A stretch of 64,000 bases of DNA, taken from NCBI GenBank assembly GCA_014904985.1, contig MU128914.1, positions 398,880 to 462,879 on the forward strand, in the 5' to 3' direction. Source of the DNA: Hydnum rufescens UP504. Its lineage: Eukaryota; Basidiomycota; Agaricomycetes; Cantharellales; Hydnaceae. Position 1 is the first letter of the stretch; every line of letters begins with the position of its first letter. This document shows positions 57,013 to 64,000 of this stretch, piece after piece. A program made the position numbers and the translations under genes. The notes beneath the pieces were generated by a model. The model searched no databases and was not told the origin of the DNA. It worked only from the letters and a program-made list of their open reading frames with translations.

Positions 57013-58617
57013 ACGGTATAATGGGTACTAGGTGAGAATTGATACCACAGCTTTTAATGGGCGCTACGGGAGTTGGCCGTGACTGCAGGAGGTCGAGTCG
57101 AGTCAGGGATAGTGGCCACAATCACAATCACCTCTCCTTACGACCGGCTGCCGTCTTCTGGCTTATTCATGGGGGTTTTGATGTATGTGGCTATCACTGT
57201 AGATCTCAATTCCGGACAGATGTACGGGTACGACTTGAAGGAAGACGAAAGAATATCAAACGGGGATATTAATGCGAAAAATAACCATGCGGAATCGAAA
57301 GTTTCGGAACGTTGGAGGAAACAAGAATCTCGATACAAAGTAGACACTCTTTAGTCAACTTCCGCACACTCCATGCAGATTAATTTACATACTTCTGTGA
57401 ACGGAACCCTTGGGGCTGGCAAAGATAGAGAAAAACATAGAGGGCATCAAGGAAATGCCAGTGCGAGTGGGACGCACGGCCCATATCAAGACGGTGAAAT
57501 AAATTTCCTGAGGCGAGGCGAGCGCGAGCGAGGCTTAATATCCGTCCGGCAACTCCGCATTCAGTAATGTAGGCAAACATACAGTGCGTGATACATGTGT
57601 GCTTTCGCCCTTCCATATTCCAAATTCGTCTGGTCTAGCTTTGGGGGAGTCAAGGAAACTCAAGGACACTGGAATCTATCCCCTTTCACGCGCATCAGGT
57701 TTTTACTCTCGTTTGGTCTACGAGGGCGTCGTTTCGGCTTTTGGATCGCATTTTCCCTTCATTTTCTCATGCCGAAATAGGTGGTAGCCAGCAGACTAGC
57801 GCCCGGGGTTGTTGAGCCAGACGTCTTTTCAGATAATTCGTTGGACCCCCTGTTTTGGCTCGATCGAAGAGCTATGTCACTCATTCTTTCCCTGGTTGTC
57901 TTCTTAGTGGAGGTTGATTCACTTCCCAGTCAGGGAGAATGAAAAAGCAGTGGCGTTCGCCATTGTTGTGCTTGTTGAGAATGGCATCGGAAGACTCGAG
58001 GCAATGGCTCCGAGACCACCTCGGATGCCCAGGCCACGAAAACGCATCCCAACTTACAGCAGTCAAGCACACAACACGATATGTCCTGATCATCATATTT
58101 GGGATCAGCCCGGGTATATGTACTTTTAATAAATACTATGAACCGTTGACCATGAGAAGGACTAAATCCCAAGGGCGTAGGCCTATGGTTCCCTTGGAAG
58201 TTTTTATCAAAGAGGTGAGGTCTGAGTTAATCAGCCATCTTCAGGAAAGGATGATGCAAGTGCTGACAAACAAGAGATGATTTCTGGTCTTCGAGTGCCA
58301 AAAGAAACGGGAGATCGAGATCTCCTGGTCATGTGCATCTCCGCGAAAAAACGATCCAAACCCGAATCCTGACTGATCGTGACTCGGTCTTGAGAGCGAT
58401 CCGCCAGTTAAATCGTAGGCTTTATCTTGACAAAACCAAGTATTCCCTGGTGGTTTGATTAGGTTGTAATGCATGTCCTACTGATGATGAATCCGAAATT
58501 TCCATCACAATGTTCTCTGGCCTCGTGGTTTCGGCGTGGAGCTCTTAAATATGGATTATGAGTGTTTTCTGCTCAATTATATGACTCTAGTGTTGGATTA
58601 CTGCGTTTCTGATCATG
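57013..58617. other. Spacer between kinase copies 5 and 6
   Basis: A 1.6-kb reduced spacer with the 3' blocks, the promoter-proximal block near 57760-57790 and the GAGAATGAAAAAGCAGTG leader block near 57934. No gene was seen. Confidence 0.5.
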
Positions 58618-61600
58618 ATGGCAGGCGGAGACATAGCGACATCGCCCATTCTCATACCTCGAAGGAATTGGGCTTTGTCACCCACTGTTGACGCTGTCTA
58701 TTTTGCTGCTATCGCAAAAAAGGATCCCCCGGCTGTCTGGGCTTTTAATCGCTTCTATGAGGAGGTTACCTCTCCTAATTCTAGGTCAGTCATCTTGTTG
58801 AACATGTGCAGCGGCATAATAACGAGGACTTTTGATAGCCTTGGTGCATTTAGGTCAGGGGATGTCAGAGATATTGCATGCTACAAAGACGGGGTTGGCA
58901 TAGTCTATGTATCATGTCCTTGCATTCCAGACAGCTGAATGAATCTCCAGGTCTGCGAATATTTGCTCATGCGTGTTCACATCCAGAACGAGAAGATCCC
59001 GGTTGCCTGGGTGCGGGCGGAGAGGCCGCCCATTGGGCCGGACACAATCAAATTCTCCGCCGAGCGCTCCAAGCTCTGGGACCAAGAGGATAATGACATC
59101 ATGGCTAGCGCATTTGCTACTTTGAGTTTCCGTCACGTAATAGACCTTCTGGGCATCGTCCACACGGTAACCATGATATCTAGGTTGGACTCTATGTGGT
59201 ACGCTGGCATCATCATCGGAATCCTTCATGGGGGCTTTGGGAAATTTTGGGTCAATCTGCCCCCACCAGACTGGGTCAAGATCGCCCTCAATCTTTTCAG
59301 AGGCGACGCGTTGGACGCTACCCAATCCGTGGAACATCAATTTGCTATCCAGCACCCCAGCACGAAAAAAATCTCACTCATGGAGCCGGACGCATGGGAC
59401 AACAAGCCCACTCCTCTGTCTCAACCCCCGAGCTCAGAAAGGATGATCTCGAGGGGGTCGATTTAGACCCAGCAGGGACGAAAGGGAAAATAGCACGTGT
59501 CCGCTCAGTACCAACTTCGTCACAGGAAGATCTGCGAGAACCTCGGCCACTGCAGTCGCCCCGTGCGAATAGTGCTGTCCCTGTCAATGGGGCCGATGCT
59601 AAGAAGAATGCTGGTCGCCATCGCCGAAGTCACAAAACAAAGACTCGCTCCGCCCCAGGGATTGACCGTTCCAATGTACTCGCCTCGAAGGCCTTTGAAT
59701 CGCTAAGACCATACGATCCAGATCGTCGTTCAAGATCTCGAAGCAGGAGTCCCTTATCTGATCAGAGCGATGAGAGGAGTCTCATGCAGCCCGCTAGTGG
59801 ATCCACAACTCCCACACCTTCCACTCGGATCTCTGCTGAAGAGGGTTCTACCGGAATAGATGAAGCTCCAGTCATTCTGCAACATGTTGTGATTACGGTC
59901 CCTTCCAGAGAAGCTTTCGGACTCGGCCCACAAACCAGTCCATCATTGACCAATCCCCAAGCCGAACCCCTCGAAACTCCCAATTTGACTGGGCGCATTC
60001 TTCGTTTGGGCTCAACGCCTATCGCCACTGGCGGGTACTCCTCAGTCTGGAGAGGCAGCTTGCTCTCTGATGCCTCCGACGACCTTCAGGTGTTCTCGTC
60101 GATTGGTAGCTCTCGCGGGATGCATGTGCTAACAGCCGATGCCCTAGGTCGCCATCAAGCTGCTTCGTGCTTCGTATACGGACGAGGACACGCTCGAACG
60201 GAAACTCCAGAAGGTAGTTTTATCTCACACTTCTACCAAGGATCTTTCATTCACGATGGAGATAGCGTCTGCGTGTAGAAATGCGCGTATGGGCCCAATT
60301 GCGTCACGAGAACGTGGTGAGATTGTTAGGTCGTAGTGACGAACCCGAAGGGCCCGGTCTCGTTTCAATGTTCTACCCTCATGGTAACGTGCTGAGCTTT
60401 CTAGCGAAGAATCCAAATGTCAATCGAGAGGTTATCGTGCGTTTACCTCCATATTCTTTCTCTCAAACATGGGATCCATCGTCCACTGAGCTTGATCTTT
60501 ACAGTGTGCCGATGTTGCACTGGGATTGCAATATTTGCATGAACGGAAGCCTCCAATTATACATGGCGATCTGAAAGGGGTATGCGTGAATACACGGAGC
60601 AGTGGTGCCTTGCTGATCAATTGATATCCTCAGCCGAACGTGCTGATCGATGGAGAAGGAAGAGCGAGTATTTGCGATTTCGGACTGTCTATAATTCTTG
60701 ACGGGGGACCCACGGGCCATACGACGTCAAACTTTGGCGGGTCACTGCGATTTCTGGCCCCTGAACTTCTCGACGAAAGCGCCAGGACTGTGGAGACAGA
60801 CATATATGCCTATGCATGCACTTGTATTGAGGTGGGATCCACTCTCATCGGGCGCCGTGCTTTGTGTCTAACCTGGAACTTGAATCATCCATTCACTGTA
60901 GATCTTGTTTGATCAGGAGCCCTACCAGGAACTCTCCAAAGAGGTACACATCATGAGTGCTATATGGAATCATCGGCCTCCCATTGAACCATCGAACGAG
61001 GAAGTTACGTTTCCTTCGTTTTTGCGGATCCTGAAACGCTGCTGGAATCACAACTCATCGAGTCGGCCACCATTGAACCTAATCACCGACACTATGCAAC
61101 GCTGCCTCTACCAGTACCTATCGAACAAATCTAGTCGTCCACCGAGGAATTGTGAGTGTTCTTTCTGGATAGTGCTCCACTGGTTCATAGAGCCAGATTA
61201 TTGGTCTACAGGGAAGGCGTCTGCGATTTATGTGCCTTCCTGGCATTGAAGAAGCAAAGCTGGTTTCAGTCACCGATAGTGGACTGAGCATTGTCGTGGA
61301 TTCTTCGAGCTCATTCCACCGGGTCCCGATTTATCAGTGTTATCGCTGGGAATTGATGGATAGGCAGGACCTCGAGGGTGCGTTCGGTCTTCTTCTTTAA
61401 CAGAAGCAAAAGCTGATAGATGTTGATAGATTCGGAGGATGGTTCTGATGTATCTTGGACGCATGAAACAGATCATGAGTATTCACCTTCCGCTTCCTCC
61501 CCTCTCTCACGGGGAAGTTTCCCCATCATTGGAGACCCCTCCTTACGTCTCAAAATGGACGGATTATTCTGCGATATTTCGGCTCCCCTACTCGTCGTTG

Positions 61601-61636
61601 GTGTCCTATGAGCCCTACAACGAAGCTATTTCGTGA
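58618..61636 (+). pseudogene. TKL-type kinase copy 6, frameshifted
   Basis: Exons by homology: 58618-58784, 58839-58902, 58951-60089, 60148-60213, 60266-60436, 60505-60579, 60634-60831, 60902-61151, 61212-61377 and 61430-61636. This copy has the longest linker in the family, rich in Arg-Ser (RSRSRSRS). Lesions relative to the sisters: one base lost in an A-rich tract near 59435, one base gained in exon 8 near 61112, and a shift in a G-run of exon 10 near 61510. The kinase core between them is intact (VAIKLL, HGDLKG, CDFGLS, FLAPELL). Intron 1 uses GTCAGT. It is a pseudogene as written, but two of three lesions sit in homopolymers. Confidence 0.6.
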
Positions 61637-64000
61637 ATGGTATAATAGGTGCCATGATGAGAGTTCATATTAGAGCTTTTAACGGGGGACTATCGAACTG
61701 AAGCGTGTTCCGCTGGAGATCGAGTCGAGTCACGAGGATAGTAGCCACAACCTCTTTTCCTTAGGACCGACCGTCGTCGTTTGTCTTATTCAGGCACATC
61801 GCGTTGTGTATATATGTATGTACCATGCGGCTATGACTGCGATGTCAATTCCAGACTCGGGTATGCGTACGACTTGAAAGAAGAAAACATTACATGGGTA
61901 TTATACTTGGACAAATGTGATGTTTACACTCCTGGGCGAGGATTGACGCCGGAAATCAAGCACGCGCAATCGAAAATTTCAGAACGTTGAACGTAGCAGG
62001 AATCTCGAGGAGGGAGCAGCCACACTAAGTAGACATTATTGATGGGCCTCTTCATTCAAAAGCATCAGGAGCTTAAGCGAACGTGAGTGGGGGTGCGCAC
62101 CACCTTTCTTACTGTTCTCGGCTTATTCCCGCGTGTGGCCTGGGTGTGGGATCGATTGATGATTGGTCTGTAGCAGATCATCTTCATGTGTAATTGACGG
62201 TCATCCTAATCCATCCCCGCTTGGTCAATCGGGACCCAAGAGGGGAACACTCACAAAACACTTCCGACATCCTGGATACACCAAAAATTCTCGCGGGACT
62301 GCTTCCATATGGCACAGAAAGGATTCGCCCGGTTCCTTTTAGTTCCCGACACCAGAATCTGAAGGAGTCTGAATCAGTCCACTTGACACTGTGAGGGTTA
62401 GCGTTGCAGAGCCTGCCAATGTTCTCAGGAATTATTCAAGACCGAGTCCAGAGAAATAAACACACGTGGACACGGTGAACTTGAAGATAAGATATTCTCT
62501 AGCCAGTCGATACCGTCCGCACTGAATTGGGAGAAAAGAAAAGGAGACCCACTGGCAGGGTCACACCATCCAGATCCAACTGAAGGTGCAGGGGTGACCG
62601 AAAAGGGGTAGCTGGCGAGCTCGTGCAGGAAAGGACATACCGCATATACTGTACTTATCTCACCAGGCTATAGGCAGCTTGGAAGACTACCCATCCTATG
62701 TTGCCCCACAGGAATCACGAAGCCCGAAGAACTAGACCCCAGATCCAACCTACCAGTCGAATGAATGCCAAGTTCCAGGCACTAAATATAGTGGAACCGA
62801 CGGCGAGACGGGGCAATGAGAGATCGTAAGGGAGAAGATGTTGGAAGGAAGGCCGAGAAAATACCGAAAGACCCTAAGGGCCAAAATGGACCGTCTGAAA
62901 ATAAGCTGTGCGCCACTTGAAGTAAATTCAGACGGAGGTGACGAGGAAGCGTGCGGATAATGCGCTTAGATGAAAGGATGCCACAAGTTCCTCATTGGAT
63001 AGAGTGTAGAGTGGAGAACTGCGGACAGGAAGCAAAAATATGAAGGTCATCCTCTCAAGAAGGGCATCCAAAGGGACAACGCAAAGAGTCTGATACGTTG
63101 CGACCAATCAATAAGCAGTGAGTGATGTGTGACGCGTGACAGTGCATCCTTATGATGATCGAGTGCCTCGCAGCCCCCGCACAACCGAAAAGCCGCTTTG
63201 TGTCGTGGTTATGCACAAACAATTCAATTTGCTTGGGCGACTTGAGGGCGCCGCCCCGCGCCTCATTGAGACCACCGCCACGCTCATGACCCCCCATATG
63301 CGATCGCTTTCGTTCGTCGTGCATCTTCTCCAGTGGTCTTCACAGCCCTTCAATCGCGTCACAGTATCCTATTCTCCAGCAACAGCCCTGGAGACGACGT
63401 GGTTTCCAATGAACGCATTGTGATGGGTGAAGCACACCCGCAGCAAATCGTACATATGGTACATGCTGATGTATGGAGACCCGCTGACTCTTATTTGACG
63501 GTGTCGTCGGTTCGTGATAGCCCTTTGGCACTAACATACCCCTGTTCTTATACCAGAAACAAGTTTTTCCATTCAAGCCCCCGGGCGTCCGGTAGGCGGT
63601 TATTTTTCTCAATACACAGACTGTGCGGACCATAACAATGCAGTGAAATATATTTTATGGAAATTCGCGGAGGCGAACCGGGCAAGGCTTATATTTAGTG
63701 TGCGTTCAGTGAGCCTCTGGTTTATCCTGTCAATGCATGCGGTAATGTAGGCAAACGTACGTGATATATCCGTGTTTTGGCTGTTGTGTCGGTTCCATAC
63801 TCTAGGTTCGCTTTGTCTTTACGGGTGTCAAGGAAGTTGAAAGACGCTAGAATCCTATGAGTGATCCCTTTCGTGCGCCTTGCGTTGTTCCTGTACTTCA
63901 CTATCATTCAGCCTACAAGGGCGTCGCTTCGACTTTCGGATCGCATGCGGTGCGTTTTCTACATCGACTCTCGCTCGTACCTAAATAGGAGGCGAAGACA
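61637..64000. other. Spacer to the right of kinase copy 6, running off the window
   Basis: Same block order as the spacer after copy 1 (33.7-35.9 kb), with a foreign-looking stretch at about 62690-63110. The last bases (63975-64000) are the promoter-proximal block CTCGTACCTAAATAGG. In spacers 2 and 3 the kinase start follows this block by about 0.5 kb, and in spacer 1 the equivalent distal copy precedes it by about 2 kb. No gene is complete here. Confidence 0.5.
63970..64000 (+). promoter_or_regulatory. Conserved promoter-proximal block of kinase units
   Basis: A sequence of the form CTCATAGCTAAATAGG plus GGTGAAGAC recurs at about 35840, 37360, 43195, 50145, 57765 and here. In spacers 1 (second copy), 2 and 3 it lies about 0.5 kb upstream of the kinase start, and about 0.85 kb upstream in the copy 6 unit. 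It is followed by a GAGAATGAAAAAAGCAAC block. Conservation through decayed spacers suggests promoter function, or simply recent duplication. Confidence 0.3.

Overview
The window looks like a transposon-rich stretch of a filamentous basidiomycete genome, most probably an Agaricomycete. The reasons are short (44-71 nt) GT-AG introns, a family of TKL-type kinases with an HGDLKG catalytic loop, a Ty3-like gag/protease relic, and CpG-to-TpG decay in old repeats. The species cannot be read from the sequence. There are two 25-base assembly gaps (15210-15234 and 25830-25854). I saw no rRNA, tRNA or CRISPR array.

Layout. (1) 1-1880: direct and inverted broken copies of a 5' piece of the proteasome ATPase gene RPT3. 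(2) 1881-4203: no convincing gene, only decayed frames. (3) 4204-15744: two large palindromic elements, A and B, with no recognisable transposase. (4) 15745-22248: a decayed minus-strand LTR retroelement (one LTR, gag, protease, a reiterated tail, no reverse transcriptase) next to a CCHC zinc-knuckle fragment. (5) 22919-23601: a small fold-back element with an 8-bp target duplication. (6) 23805-30065: a third palindromic element, C, with 654-bp terminal inverted repeats and a perfect 8-bp target duplication. (7) 30946-61636: six tandem genes or pseudogenes, all on the plus strand, for one multi-exon TKL kinase family with conserved N- and C-terminal regions of unknown function. Spacers of 0.8-4.5 kb separate them, and the duplicated spacer pattern runs on to the right edge.

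The most unusual content is in A, B and C. Each has a palindromic centre and arms built from a repeated module. In order, the module is: an exon-like block ending in a GC-rich hairpin; a spliceosome-type donor (mostly GTAAGT, GTGAGT or GTATGT); a second perfect or near-perfect hairpin inside a 93-110 nt intron-like block; a CTAAC-like branch site; and a TAG or CAG acceptor. In A and B the modules point away from the centre in both directions, so each element resembles a divergent pair of multi-intron transcription units folded on themselves. Both hairpins keep pairing despite sequence change. The three centres are related to one another. No frame stays open across the exon-like blocks I checked, so the product, if any, may be RNA.

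The kinase cluster is the main protein-coding content. Copies 1-3 read as intact ten-exon genes (749, 689 and 634 codons before the stop). Copy 4 has one lesion that a donor shift could absorb. Copies 5 and 6 carry several frameshifts, many in homopolymers. The kinase core keeps its catalytic residues in every copy, whereas the linker in front of it varies greatly in length.
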